From an uncultured Treponema sp. (GTDB lineage: Bacteria; Spirochaetota; Spirochaetia; Treponematales; Treponemataceae), in assembly GCA_946410085.1 (NCBI GenBank), contig CAMJZA010000005.1:34003-98002 (forward strand): 64,000 bases of DNA, written 5' to 3'. The translations under genes and the position numbers were made by a program. Of this stretch, positions 23,271-32,710 are shown one piece after another; the first letter of the stretch is position 1; every line of letters begins with the position of its first letter. The notes beneath the pieces were generated by a model. It ran no database searches. It was not told where the DNA came from and saw nothing but the letters and a program-made list of their open reading frames with translations.

Positions 23271-23879
23271 TCAGCCCTTGAATATCTCGGAGAGGACTTC
23301 GCGGAGTTCAGGATAGGGCTTATAGTAGTGCTCTTCAAGCTCTTCCTTCGTCAGGCCCACCATCTCATGGCTGCAGTAGTTGATCCAGGTATTGTTGTCG
23401 GGCTGGTCAATGACAAACTTACGGCACCAGTAGTCAGGCTGAATCGGAAGCTGCTCTTCCTTATAGGCGTAAATCTTGTAGTCGTGCACGACAACCTTGA
23501 TGTTCTCGCGCGGAACACCCTTTTCGAGCAGGATGCCGACCAGATAGTTCAGGGTCCGGCCGGAATCATAGATATCGTCGACGAGCATGATCTTGTCGCC
23601 CGGCCGCAGGTAGTCGGGCGAATAGGTCCAGCCGTCAATCCTGACCGCATTCTGAATCTTCACGTTGCTGTAGCTCCGTGCCACGACCGCAGCATACAGG
23701 ATGGGCTTGTGCTCCTTCATCGCGACCTTGTAGTACTCGCTGATGACATTCGCCATGTATGCCCCGCCGCGGAGGGAGGCATAGATGATGTCGGGAACAA
23801 AACCGTCCTCCTTGCAAATCCGGTGGGCAATTTTCAGCGCATCATTCCTGACTACTTCATACTGCAAAAACTCTTTCAT
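23271..23879 (-). CDS. phosphoribosyltransferase family protein
   Basis: A 202-residue type I phosphoribosyltransferase. The PRPP loop is IMLVDDIYDSGRTLNYL (residues 98-114), and the pyrophosphate loop is near YASLRGGAYMANVI. The hood and C-terminal part are unlike HGPRT or APRT (PIQPDYWCRKFVIDQPDNNT, YCSHEM), closer to archaeal/spirochaetal xanthine or hypoxanthine PRTs. The base substrate is not determined. GAGCGAGC lies before the ATG; next gene upstream is clpC. Confidence 0.85.
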   Translation of the reverse strand: MKEFLQYEVVRNDALKIAHRICKEDGFVPDIIYASLRGGAYMANVISEYYKVAMKEHKPILYAAVVARSYSNVKIQNAVRIDGWTYSPDYLRPGDKIMLVDDIYDSGRTLNYLVGILLEKGVPRENIKVVVHDYKIYAYKEEQLPIQPDYWCRKFVIDQPDNNTWINYCSHEMVGLTKEELEEHYYKPYPELREVLSEIFKG

Positions 23880-23908
23880 CGCTCGCTCCTTATCGTTTGT
23901 CTGTAAAA

Positions 23909-26500
23909 CTAGTGCTCTATTGACTGTTCAGGCGCCAGCTGCAGGCGCTTGTCCGTTGCAATCGAGATGACCGTCTTCGGCTTCTTGAAGCGGACACTCA
24001 GCTTTTCGCCGTTGCAGTCTATGATGACACAATCGCTTTCGCCCCGCTTTCCGCTGAGCAGCAGGGTCGCAAGCTCGTCCTCAATATCCCGCTGAATGAG
24101 GCGGCGCATGGGACGGGCACCCATGCTCACATCATATCCGTGCTCCACCATGAAATCCCGTGCCTTCGGCTTGAGCACAAGGGAAAGGCCCTGCTCCGCA
24201 AGGCGGTCGCGGAGTTCCTGCAGCTGCAGGTCAAGGATCCGGGCAACCTGTTCCCTATTCAGGGCATTGAACACGATGATGTCGTCAATCCGGTTCAGGA
24301 GTTCCGGCGACATAATCCGCTTGAGCTCTTCCATTGCACTCGCCCGGATGTCTTCAAAGGGCAGGACGCCGTCTTCCGCAGTGGAAAAACCGAGCCTGCT
24401 CTCGCTCGTTATCTGCCGTGCCCCGGCATTGCTCGTCATGATGACGACCGTGTTGCGGAAGCTCACCGTATGGCCCAGGTTGTCGCTCAGCTCTCCTTCC
24501 TCGAACAGCTGCAGGAGGAGGTTAAAGATGTCGGAATGGGCCTTCTCTATCTCGTCGAGCAGGACAACCGAATAGGGATGCTGGCGCACCTTCTCGGTCA
24601 GCGTTCCGCCCTCATCATAGCCGACATAGCCGGGAGGAGCTCCGACAAGGCGGGAGGCCGTATGCTTTTCCATGAAGTCACTCATGTCTACGCGGATCAG
24701 GGCATCTTCGGTGCCAAAGAGGAAGCGCGCCAGCGACTTGGCAAGCTGGGTTTTTCCGACACCGGTCGGTCCAAGGAAGATAAAGGAGCCGAGGGGACGC
24801 TTTAAGGAAGAAACCCCTGCCCTGCTCCGCCTGATTGCGCCGCTTATCAGGTGCACGGCTTCGTCCTGACCGATGACCTCCTGATGCAGGATCTTTTCCA
24901 TATCGAGCAGGCGCTTCGCCTCGCCGTCGTCCAGCTGGTCCGCCGGTATATGGGTCATCTTGCTGATGATGCTGCAGATATCGTCTTTGGTAACAACCCG
25001 GCGGGAAGACAGCACGTTGTTCTTCCATGCGATGTTAAACTCTTCCAGCCTGCGCCGCAAATCAGCAACCTTGTCGCGGACGACAGCCGCATTCTCGTAA
25101 TCCTGCCGCTGTACCAGGCTGCGCTTTTCCTCACTCAGGCTTTCGATCGAATTCTCAATCTCGTCAAGCTCCTGCGGCCGCCGGTCTTCCAGAATCTTCT
25201 TTGCCGCGCCCGCTTCGTCCATGATGTCGATTGCCTTGTCGGGCAGGAACTTCTCGTAGACATAGCGGACCGAATACTTGACGATCATCGGAATGACGTC
25301 ATCGGCATAGGAAACATGGTGGAAGTCCTCGTACTTTGCCTTGAGTCCTTCCAGAATCCGCACGGTATCTTCTTCGGACGGCTCTTCTACATCGACCTTC
25401 TGAAAGCGGCGGGCAAGGGCGGCATCCTTTTCGATGTACTTGCGGAATTCCTTCGTCGTCGTTGCGCCGACAACCTGTATTTCGCCCCGGCTCAGGGCAG
25501 GCTTCATCATGTTGCTTGCGTCCATCTGGCCTTCGGAACCGCCGGCACCGATGATCGTGTGCAGCTCGTCGATGAAGAGGATGACATCATGGGATTCCTT
25601 GACTTCCTTCATCACCCGCTTGAGGCGTTCCTCAAACTCGCCGCGGTATTTCGTACCGGCAATCATCGCCGCCATGTCGAGCGAAAGGATGCGCTTCTTC
25701 AAGAGCCCCTTGGGAACATTGCCCTTGACAATCCGCTGGGCAAGCCCTTCGGCAATCGCCGTCTTGCCGACTCCCGGTTCACCGACCAGCACGGGGTTAT
25801 TCTTGGTGCGCCGGCTGAGAATCTGCACGACCCGCTGAATTTCCGTATCGCGGCCGATGACGGGATCGGCATCGTCGCTCCGGGCGTCTTCGGTCAGGTC
25901 GCGGCTGAACTGGGCAAGGATCGAATTCTTGTCGGCAGTCTTCCGCTGTTCGCGGCCGTCCGCCATCATCGGCACCGCAGCGGTTCCCAGGTTCTGGATG
26001 TTGGTCGGGCGGAAGGTGTTGTCAGCAGTCTTTGCAGACGAGGGAATCTTCCGCTCTATCTCGAGGACCTTGTGCCGCAGCTGCTCGATTGAGATGGGGA
26101 TGCTGCGGAAGAACTGCTGGCAGATGGAATCCTTTTCCGCCACCATCGCCAGCAGCAGGTGCTCGGTACCGATGTAGTCGCAGCCCAGGAGCTGGGCTTC
26201 CATGCCCGCCGCATTGATGACATCCGTCAGGCGGCGCGAAAACGGCAGGTTGTAAATCTCCGTCATCGGAATCCGGGCCGGCATGCTCTGCTCAATGTTC
26301 AGCTGCAGGGTCAGGACATTGATCCGCAGGGCCTTGATGACCAGATAGCCCAAACCGTCCCCGTTCTTGAGCATGGCAAGCATGACATGTTCCGGTTCCA
26401 GCTGCTCGCTGCCCAGATGATATGCTTCGTCGGCGGCAAGCGCCATGACGAGCCGCTGTGCCTTAGGCGAAAGGCTTTTATTTCCGTTTCCATTTGCCAT
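23909..26500 (-). CDS. clpC: ATP-dependent Clp protease ATP-binding subunit ClpC
   Basis: A Hsp100 unfoldase of 863 residues that feeds ClpP. Two N-terminal Clp repeats ([35 protein letters not shown]) cover residues 1-150. D1 Walker A is [14 protein letters not shown], with [15 protein letters not shown] motif lies in the middle domain ([14 protein letters not shown]). D2 Walker A is [14 protein letters not shown], followed by [13 protein letters not shown]. Third gene of mcsA-mcsB-clpC, the Gram-positive-type module in which McsB marks proteins with phospho-arginine for ClpC. No ctsR gene precedes it. Confidence 0.95.
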   Translation of the reverse strand: MANGNGNKSLSPKAQRLVMALAADEAYHLGSEQLEPEHVMLAMLKNGDGLGYLVIKALRINVLTLQLNIEQSMPARIPMTEIYNLPFSRRLTDVINAAGMEAQLLGCDYIGTEHLLLAMVAEKDSICQQFFRSIPISIEQLRHKVLEIERKIPSSAKTADNTFRPTNIQNLGTAAVPMMADGREQRKTADKNSILAQFSRDLTEDARSDDADPVIGRDTEIQRVVQILSRRTKNNPVLVGEPGVGKTAIAEGLAQRIVKGNVPKGLLKKRILSLDMAAMIAGTKYRGEFEERLKRVMKEVKESHDVILFIDELHTIIGAGGSEGQMDASNMMKPALSRGEIQVVGATTTKEFRKYIEKDAALARRFQKVDVEEPSEEDTVRILEGLKAKYEDFHHVSYADDVIPMIVKYSVRYVYEKFLPDKAIDIMDEAGAAKKILEDRRPQELDEIENSIESLSEEKRSLVQRQDYENAAVVRDKVADLRRRLEEFNIAWKNNVLSSRRVVTKDDICSIISKMTHIPADQLDDGEAKRLLDMEKILHQEVIGQDEAVHLISGAIRRSRAGVSSLKRPLGSFIFLGPTGVGKTQLAKSLARFLFGTEDALIRVDMSDFMEKHTASRLVGAPPGYVGYDEGGTLTEKVRQHPYSVVLLDEIEKAHSDIFNLLLQLFEEGELSDNLGHTVSFRNTVVIMTSNAGARQITSESRLGFSTAEDGVLPFEDIRASAMEELKRIMSPELLNRIDDIIVFNALNREQVARILDLQLQELRDRLAEQGLSLVLKPKARDFMVEHGYDVSMGARPMRRLIQRDIEDELATLLLSGKRGESDCVIIDCNGEKLSVRFKKPKTVISIATDKRLQLAPEQSIEH

Positions 26501-26580
26501 GTATCAATTCTCCTATTACCGGTCCGTTGCAGGACCCTTTTCCGGCTCCGTAACCGGTCCGTCGCCAGCTGCCAGCACGC

Positions 26581-27705
26581 TCATTCTATCGTACTGAACG
26601 CTTCCTGAAAGATGATGGCCCGCAGCCGTTCTTCTTTCCTCTGCTTATTTCCTTCGACATCAGCTTCGAATGTAAAGCTGCCGTTCTTCAATACATATTC
26701 CAGATGCCCTTCCTGAATGCGGAACAGAAGGGCAAACAGCTCTGCATCGTCAATGCCGGAAGCCATCTTCATGTCGATTCCCCACTTGATGCCGCTGATG
26801 ATGTCAATGCCCTCCCTGAGCGGGATAAAGAGACTTGAGCGCGCAAGGGCGATTGCCCGGTAGAGGCAGTTGCGGACCTCGCTTTCCATCGTCTTGCCGC
26901 ACTCCTCCCTGGCCAGCCGCTCCAGTTCGGTAATCTTCTTTCCTGCGGCGACGATCGACGCAATCTGATCATATTCGGAACCGGTCTGGCTGTCTACCGT
27001 GTAGATGTCGTAGTAGGAACCGAGCGAGGTTCCGCTCCCCCCGTTGCCGCTGACCGCTCCGCCCGAGCCCGCCCCGTACGATGCACGGAAGGCCACATTG
27101 GAAGAACTGAGTGCCTGAATCGCCCCGCGTATCCGGCCCAGCATGGAAAGCGAGGGCAGGTGAACGCGGATGGAAAGCCGCATGCCGCTCCCTGCGTCCA
27201 TCACCGAAGAGGTCAGGAAACCGTAATCGTAGCTCGCCGCAAACTGAATCTGCTTCTGGAGCAGGGAGTCAATCGTGCGCCCCGCCTGCACGGTCCGCTC
27301 AAAATCAAGCCCGCTCGAAAAGGCGGAAAGGTGCAGATGGTCCAGGATGTTGACCGTACAGGCAAGCTTGCCGTCCTTGCGCAGGATGACCGCCTGGTCT
27401 CCCGCCTTGCCGGCTGCGGCTGCCGCCTCGTTCAGGATGCCCCGCTCATCGAGAATCCGCCTGCCCAGATCGTCCAGATCCTTGACGCAGATTGCCTGAA
27501 AATCGTCAGCATTTTCCAGATGGTTAAAGACATCGGTCACGATGAACTGGATCCGTGTTCCGTCATTGCCCCGCAGCCGGGAGGGAAAGGGAAAGTTCGC
27601 AAGGTTCCGGGCCAGGCGGATTCTGCTGGAAAGAATGACGTCGTTTTCCGCCCCCGTCTCTGTGTACCAGGCGCCCTGGCTGTCGGCAGTCAGGCTGGAA
27701 CTCAT
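26581..27705 (-). CDS. mcsB: protein-arginine kinase McsB
   Basis: Phosphorylates arginines of damaged proteins, creating a ClpC degradation tag. A 374-residue ATP:guanido phosphotransferase domain: VILSSRIRLARNLANFPFPS near residue 25 is the ATP-binding SSRxRxxRN signature, FLTSSVMDAGSGMRLSIRVH corresponds to the conserved active-site segment, and FRASYGAGSG precedes the catalytic loop. Residues 170-235 have a Gly/Ser-rich insert (GSGGAVSGNGGSGTS). Its start overlaps the end of mcsA by 4 nt, so the pair is co-translated. Confidence 0.93.
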   Translation of the reverse strand: MSSSLTADSQGAWYTETGAENDVILSSRIRLARNLANFPFPSRLRGNDGTRIQFIVTDVFNHLENADDFQAICVKDLDDLGRRILDERGILNEAAAAAGKAGDQAVILRKDGKLACTVNILDHLHLSAFSSGLDFERTVQAGRTIDSLLQKQIQFAASYDYGFLTSSVMDAGSGMRLSIRVHLPSLSMLGRIRGAIQALSSSNVAFRASYGAGSGGAVSGNGGSGTSLGSYYDIYTVDSQTGSEYDQIASIVAAGKKITELERLAREECGKTMESEVRNCLYRAIALARSSLFIPLREGIDIISGIKWGIDMKMASGIDDAELFALLFRIQEGHLEYVLKNGSFTFEADVEGNKQRKEERLRAIIFQEAFSTIE

Positions 27706-28265
27706 TGACCTTCCTCCCCGGTGAGCGGTCCGGCTCCGTCAGCCGGATCCGTGTCCTCCCCATCCGCAACGGGAACCTTTTCGAGTGCGCGCAGGTAGTC
27801 GCGGTACATCGCAGCCTTCTCGTATTCCTCGTTTTCAATCGCCTTGGACAGCTTGTCCTGCAGGACAATCCGGTCATTCAGAACGGACCTCATGTTGGAA
27901 AGCCGTTCCGGCATGCTGCCGGTATAGACGCCGTGAATGCCCTTCCCGTGGATATAGGCGCGTATGTCGTCCTTGAAAATCGCATAGCATTCCGGGCAGC
28001 CGACCATGCCTTTCCGGCGGATTTCACCGACGCTGATGCCGCAGACCGGACACATGCGGCGGCTTTCCCGCTGTGCCTTCCGGGAGAGATTCGCAAGCTC
28101 CTTGAACAGGTCTCCGATCGAAGACTCGATGCTCCTCGGATCAGAGCTGATGCCCCGCTCTATCGCGCACTCCGCGCACATGTTTATCTTCCGCTTCTGG
28201 CCGTTTCCGGACATCTGTTCCAAAAAAATAACAGCTTCCCTTTCCTTACAGAAATCGCAAAGCAT
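27702..28265 (-). CDS. mcsA: McsA, zinc-finger activator of McsB
   Basis: A 187-residue protein. Two zinc-binding CxxC pairs at the N-terminus (CDFC at 3-6, CAEC at 30-33) and two later (CPVC and CPEC in MVGCPECYAIF). A C-terminal UVR motif (LQDKLSKAIENEEYEKAAMY) resembles the UvrB/UvrC interaction helix. First gene of the module. A promoter with TTGCGT-16-TATAAT lies directly upstream, inside the end of the lolE gene. GGGAG is a ribosome-binding site. Confidence 0.92.
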   Translation of the reverse strand: MLCDFCKEREAVIFLEQMSGNGQKRKINMCAECAIERGISSDPRSIESSIGDLFKELANLSRKAQRESRRMCPVCGISVGEIRRKGMVGCPECYAIFKDDIRAYIHGKGIHGVYTGSMPERLSNMRSVLNDRIVLQDKLSKAIENEEYEKAAMYRDYLRALEKVPVADGEDTDPADGAGPLTGEEGQ

Positions 28266-28287
28266 ATCTTCAAAATCTCCCGGCTTT

Positions 28288-28325
28288 ATTATAATACATT
28301 ATAGTACATTTTACGATTTACGCAA
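28288..28325 (-). promoter_or_regulatory. mcsA-mcsB-clpC promoter
   Basis: Read leftward: TTGCGT (28320-28325), 16 bp, TATAAT (28298-28303), and a second TATAAT at 28288-28293 spaced 10 bp. No CtsR-type heptad repeat is visible. Confidence 0.55.
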
Positions 28326-29639
28326 AGTATCCAGCGGCTTTTCCCGCCCGGCTTTCAGGGCAGGAAGCAGGGACGCCGTGAGCGACAGGAAGAGGGTGAG
28401 CAGGGCAACCCCGCCCGCCTGTGCCGCACTGATGCTGACGGAAATGTCCTGCAGGTAGTAGGCAGGATCCAGAAGCTTTATCCCCACATAGACGGAACCG
28501 GTTCCCAGGTGGGACAGGCGGTAGACGGCGGAAGCGACGAAATTGGTCAGCTTTTCGATCAGGGCCAGGATCGGATTGATGTTCACGGCGGCAAGGATGC
28601 CCAGCGGCATGCCCACCACAAGGCCGCCCAGACCGCAGATGCCCCCGACAATCAGGAAGGCAGTGCTGATACCGCGCGGGGACGCACCGACGCTCTTGAG
28701 GATTGCAATCTCCTTCAGGCGTTCCATCGTCACCATGACGAGGGCGGAACTGATGTTCACGCTTGCGACCAGCACAATCAGGATCATGATGAGGAGCAGG
28801 AGGACCCGGGTGGAAGAGAAGTTTTCAAACTGGCTTGCATTCAGCTCGCTCCAGGTCCAGACGGAACTGAAGGGAAAGAGCTCGGCCGCAGCCCGCTTTA
28901 CCCGCTGGACGGTACTCGTAAAGGTTCCGTCGGTCTTGAGCTGCAGCGAATAGCGGGCGGCATTCGCGGGCAAAAAGCGGAAGCCCGTCCCGAGCGGAAC
29001 GAACACCCAGAGGGCATCGAGTTCCTGATAGCCCGAGGAAACAATGCCGCACACCGTAAACACGGCGCTTTTCGGCACAATCATGCCGGAATCCGTCAGG
29101 CGGGCAGACACCAGGGAAATGCGGTCCCCCACTGTCACCCCCAGGTCTTCCGCCATCTTTTCGCAGAGAACGGCGGATTTCCCGTCAGGAAAGGAAGCCG
29201 TCCCGGCAGACAGCTTGAACAGGCGGGCAAAATCCCCGTTCGCGCTGAATATGTCGTCCTGCACCGCACGGACGCTTGCCCCGCTGCGGCTGCCGGAAGC
29301 GGACAGGGATGACGCGAGCGCCGTCCCCTGGACTTCGGGAAAGACCTGCGTCACATGGGGCAGGCCTGCAGCGAGCCGGCCGGCTTCCTCAAAGGCTTCG
29401 AGCGAGGCCGTCTCGTCATAGCCGGAAGCAAAGAAGATGTCGACGTCCTGCGTGGACAGGCCGATGATCCGGCCCGTAATCCCGTCTATCATGCCGTCGC
29501 TGATGCCCATGACGGCAAAGAGCGGTATGAGGCTGATGCCGATGCAGACCATCGAGGCAAACAGGCTCCTGCGCCCGTTCGTCCGGTTCCAGGAAAAGAC
29601 GATGCGGCCGGCATACAGAAAGCTCGAACGCAGCGTCAT
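28311..29639 (-). CDS. lipoprotein-releasing ABC transporter permease, LolE-like
   Basis: A 442-residue FtsX/LolC-family permease. One N-terminal membrane helix (SLFASMVCIGISLIPLFAVM), a periplasmic domain of about 230 residues, and three C-terminal helices (VLLLLIMILIVLVASVNISS; GGICGLGGLVVGMPLGILAA; ALLTLFLSLTASLLPAL). The conserved KEIAILKSVGASPRGI coupling segment is present. ATGA overlap with lolD. Likely extracts outer-membrane lipoproteins in the diderm spirochaete envelope. Confidence 0.87.
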   Translation of the reverse strand: MTLRSSFLYAGRIVFSWNRTNGRRSLFASMVCIGISLIPLFAVMGISDGMIDGITGRIIGLSTQDVDIFFASGYDETASLEAFEEAGRLAAGLPHVTQVFPEVQGTALASSLSASGSRSGASVRAVQDDIFSANGDFARLFKLSAGTASFPDGKSAVLCEKMAEDLGVTVGDRISLVSARLTDSGMIVPKSAVFTVCGIVSSGYQELDALWVFVPLGTGFRFLPANAARYSLQLKTDGTFTSTVQRVKRAAAELFPFSSVWTWSELNASQFENFSSTRVLLLLIMILIVLVASVNISSALVMVTMERLKEIAILKSVGASPRGISTAFLIVGGICGLGGLVVGMPLGILAAVNINPILALIEKLTNFVASAVYRLSHLGTGSVYVGIKLLDPAYYLQDISVSISAAQAGGVALLTLFLSLTASLLPALKAGREKPLDTLRKS

Positions 29640-30346
29640 GGGGCAAGCTCCCGTGCCTTTCCCCCCTCAATCACGTAGCGGAGGCTGCCCTTAGACGCGA
29701 TGTGCATGTCGTGCGTCACGAGCACGAGGGTCTTGCGGTGCAGGTCTGCCATGGAAAAGAGCAGGTCGCCGATGAGGACCGCATTTGCCGGGTCAAGGTT
29801 GCCCGTCGGCTCGTCGGCAAGGATGAGTTCGGGGTCATTGACCAGGCTGCGGGCAACTGCCACCCGCTGCCGCTCGCCGCCGGACAGCTGAGACGGGTAA
29901 TGCTGCATCCGGTCCGCAAGGCCCACGTCGTTCAGGAGGGAGGCCGCCTTCTCCATTGCCTGCTTCCGGGGCAGGCCTGCCATGTAGGCAGGGAGAAAGA
30001 CGTTCTCGAGGGCGGTAAAATCCTTGAGCAGGTAGTGGAACTGGAATACCAGCCCCAGGAACTTCTGCCGGTAGGCAGTCCGTTTCTCCTCGTTCATCGC
30101 CGGAACATCGTTGCCGCCGACCAGCACGGTCCCTGCAGATGCATCCGCAAGACCGGCTATGATGTTCAGCAGGGTCGACTTGCCCGAGCCGCTCTTGCCG
30201 ACGATGACGCAGGTATCTCCCCGGTGGACGGTCAGGTCAAGGCCCTGCAGTATCGCAAGGCGCTCGGCCCCGTTCTCAAAGCTCTTGTCCAGCCCCCGTA
30301 TCTGCACGATTGCGTCTTCCGCTTCATATTTCATGTCATTTTCCAT
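29636..30346 (-). CDS. lolD: lipoprotein-releasing ABC transporter ATPase, LolD-like
   Basis: A 236-residue ATPase. Walker A GKSGSGKSTLLNII, Q-loop LVFQFHYLLKDFTALENVFL, signature LSGGERQRVAVARSLV, Walker B LILADEPTGNLD, switch VTHD. This is the MacB/LolD subfamily. The start MENDMKYEAED at 30346 is chosen over an in-frame Met at 30418 because GGAGGAGC stands directly before it and the length then matches LolD (about 230). Coupled to lolE by a 4-nt overlap. Confidence 0.92.
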   Translation of the reverse strand: MENDMKYEAEDAIVQIRGLDKSFENGAERLAILQGLDLTVHRGDTCVIVGKSGSGKSTLLNIIAGLADASAGTVLVGGNDVPAMNEEKRTAYRQKFLGLVFQFHYLLKDFTALENVFLPAYMAGLPRKQAMEKAASLLNDVGLADRMQHYPSQLSGGERQRVAVARSLVNDPELILADEPTGNLDPANAVLIGDLLFSMADLHRKTLVLVTHDMHIASKGSLRYVIEGGKARELAP

Positions 30347-30441
30347 GCCTGCTCCTCCAGACGCCATGACCGCCTCCTTTTCCAGCTTCTTTTCCGCATC
30401 CGGCTCCCGCCCCGGCATGCCTGCTGCCGCCCCCGCATGCC

Positions 30442-31776
30442 CTATTCATCACGCAGCAGCTCCGAAACGTTCAGGCGGATTATCTTCCGCCCCGCAAGCA
30501 GGGAAGAAGCCAGGGACGACAGGACGCCGAACAGGAAGATTGCACAGACTTCCCCCGCCTGCATCCGTGCCGGAACCGATGCGAACACCGAGAACATGAT
30601 GTTCTCCCGGACATAGGGCAGGTCTTCCGGACGGAACAGGGCGGCGGCAGCATACTGGGCATAGTACTGGAGCTTGGAAAGGGCAATGAAGACCCTGTCC
30701 ATGTGCTTCGCAAGGAGGATGCCGAGCACAAGGCCCGGCAGCGCCCCCGTAAGCCCCGTTATAAGGCCCTTGGCGGAAAAAACCGCCTCTACATGGGACC
30801 GCCTGCCGCCGAGCGCCGACAGCACTGCGATATCCTGCCTGCGTTCGTATATCATGCGGCACATCGCATTATAGATGTTGACCGCGACGACGATGAAAAT
30901 CAGGATGACCATCAGCATGAGTACGTTCTTTTCCACCCGGAGCGCACCGAAAAACGCCCGGTTGTAGTCCCGCCAGCCTTCGGTTTGACAGGCAGGGAAT
31001 GCGGCCTTGATCTGCGCCGCAACGCGCCCGTCCTTATTGCTGTCGCGCAGCTTGACCGCAAGCACGCGGGAATTCCTGCCCATACCGAGCAGGCGCTCGG
31101 CGGCATCCAGGCTGATAAAGCAGTAGGCGCTGTTGATGTCGGCATAGTTCGTGCGGAATACTCCCGTTACGCGGAACACCCGGTCCGGCGAAAAGAGGGG
31201 CGCATCCGCCGAACCGCCCGAAGCAAGGATCGTAATGAGGCTGCCGACTTCCGCCCCCAGGCTCCGCGCCAAAGTCGAACCGAGCACAATCGCATTGTCC
31301 GCCTCCAGGTCAAAATACCCGGAGACAAGTTCCATCTCCCTGCGGAAGCCACCGTCCCTCCCCAAGACATCCGCCGGCAGGGCGCGGATGACCGCCGCCT
31401 GCTCGTCGCCCCACTCGCTTTCCACGAGCAGGCCCCGCGTCTCATAGAAGGGCAGGGCACACTGCACGAGGGGCTGCTCACTGCACCAGGAAGCAAAGCG
31501 CGCCTCGTCCGCATCATCCTGCAGGCCCCGCACCTGTATATGGTAGGAGCTGACTTCAAGAATCGCCTCAATGTATTCCATCTGAAAGCCGTTCATCACG
31601 CTCATTACCGCTATGAGGGCCATGACGCCGAAGGCTATCCCCAGGGAAGCAAGGCGGGAGGTAACTGCCGTCCTGCCCCGGAAGTCAACGCGGTTAAAGC
31701 GCCGGGAAACCCAGAACACCCAGCGCAGCGGGGCAAGCAGGCCCGTACGCCGGTCAGTTTTCATCTGCCTACTCAT
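30442..31776 (-). CDS. lipoprotein-releasing ABC transporter permease, LolC-like
   Basis: A 444-residue permease. Residues 40-66 (VTSRLASLGIAFGVMALIAV, then MSVMNGFQ) match the LolC/LolE N-terminal helix. The periplasmic part is followed by three membrane helices (VLMLMVILIFIVVAVNIYNA; KGLITGLTGALPGLVLGILL; EVCAIFLFGVLSSLASSLLA) with RRQDIAVLSALGGRRSHVEA as coupling segment. Overlaps the upstream gene's stop by 8 nt. With LolD and LolE it forms a full heteromeric exporter. Confidence 0.87.
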   Translation of the reverse strand: MSRQMKTDRRTGLLAPLRWVFWVSRRFNRVDFRGRTAVTSRLASLGIAFGVMALIAVMSVMNGFQMEYIEAILEVSSYHIQVRGLQDDADEARFASWCSEQPLVQCALPFYETRGLLVESEWGDEQAAVIRALPADVLGRDGGFRREMELVSGYFDLEADNAIVLGSTLARSLGAEVGSLITILASGGSADAPLFSPDRVFRVTGVFRTNYADINSAYCFISLDAAERLLGMGRNSRVLAVKLRDSNKDGRVAAQIKAAFPACQTEGWRDYNRAFFGALRVEKNVLMLMVILIFIVVAVNIYNAMCRMIYERRQDIAVLSALGGRRSHVEAVFSAKGLITGLTGALPGLVLGILLAKHMDRVFIALSKLQYYAQYAAAALFRPEDLPYVRENIMFSVFASVPARMQAGEVCAIFLFGVLSSLASSLLAGRKIIRLNVSELLRDE

Positions 31777-32701
31777 AGGACCTCGTCCGCTGCAGCGTGC
31801 CGTCGCTATAGACGGACTCGCTCACCTTGACCCCGTTCCGGTAGCGGGCTGCAATGCTGTAGTGGGAGCTGAAGTAGGTCGTCTGGAGCCAGTCGTTTTC
31901 CGCGCTGTACTCGGTCTTGGTCCGCAGCATGCCGTCCTCGTAGTAAAAGCTGTCCGGCTTGGAAGATGCCGCCGTGTAGACGTAGCGGGTCCTCGTTGCA
32001 GGGGTTCCGTTCGCCCCTGCCGAGCTGCTTTCGGCAATAAGGCGGCCCTGAGCGTCGTAGCTGCAGCTGCGGCTCTGGCCTGCATGGCGGCGGCCGCCCC
32101 AGATGACGTATTCCTGCTCCCGGGCAATCCGGCCCGCCGCATCATAGGAGATCATCGTAACGGTCTGCCCCTCAAGATTCTCATCTTCAAGGGAAGCCGG
32201 AATCTGCGAGTCGCCCGTGTACCGGTAGCGCAGCCTGCGCAGAAGCCTGATGTTTTTTGACTCCTTTGCGTTGCGCCAGACCGTCTTTTCCACAACCCGG
32301 CTCTGCTCATCGCGGACGGACTGGACAAACTGCCGGTCATTGGCGTAGACGCTCGCCGCTCCGGCTTCCCTGCTGCCCCAGCTCGCCTTCTCCACGCCCA
32401 GCTCATGCGAGCGGAGCCGGCCGCCGCCGTCATAAAAAGGCTGTTCGCCGGAATACAGGCCCAGACGCGCCATCAGGTTGGGAATGGAAGCCGTATCGAT
32501 CGCCGCAGCATCCCCGGCGACAAGGGCAGGATCGTGGTGGGCGTCTTCGGGATGGGCAAGAAAGTTTTCAAGGCTGCTGACGACCAGCTCCCGGTTCCGG
32601 GGCATAAGCTTCCTGCCGCAGGCCGACGCAAGCTGTTCCTGCTGACCGGACCAGAGGGGAAACAGGAGGTAAAAGGAAAGGACGGCCGTCTCAATGGTCA
32701 T
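31769..32701 (-). CDS. YD-repeat-like protein of unknown function
   Basis: A 310-residue protein; hydrophobic N-terminus (TAVLSFYLLFPLWSG) may be a signal peptide. The C-terminal half has short repeated strands of RHS/YD type (ISYDAAGRIAREQEYVIWGG; CSYDAQGRLIAESSSAG; FYYEDGMLRTKTEYSAENDW; SESVYSDGTLQRTRSYE). Lies between ftsY and the LolCDE set and is coupled to lolC. YD-type repeats also occur in MORN-like envelope proteins; the role is unknown. Confidence 0.6.
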   Translation of the reverse strand: MTIETAVLSFYLLFPLWSGQQEQLASACGRKLMPRNRELVVSSLENFLAHPEDAHHDPALVAGDAAAIDTASIPNLMARLGLYSGEQPFYDGGGRLRSHELGVEKASWGSREAGAASVYANDRQFVQSVRDEQSRVVEKTVWRNAKESKNIRLLRRLRYRYTGDSQIPASLEDENLEGQTVTMISYDAAGRIAREQEYVIWGGRRHAGQSRSCSYDAQGRLIAESSSAGANGTPATRTRYVYTAASSKPDSFYYEDGMLRTKTEYSAENDWLQTTYFSSHYSIAARYRNGVKVSESVYSDGTLQRTRSYE

Positions 32702-32710
32702 CAGGACGCC

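Noticed and set aside
31769..32701. RHS toxin
   Set aside because: YD-like strands occur but the RHS core and a toxin C-terminus are absent and the length is too short.
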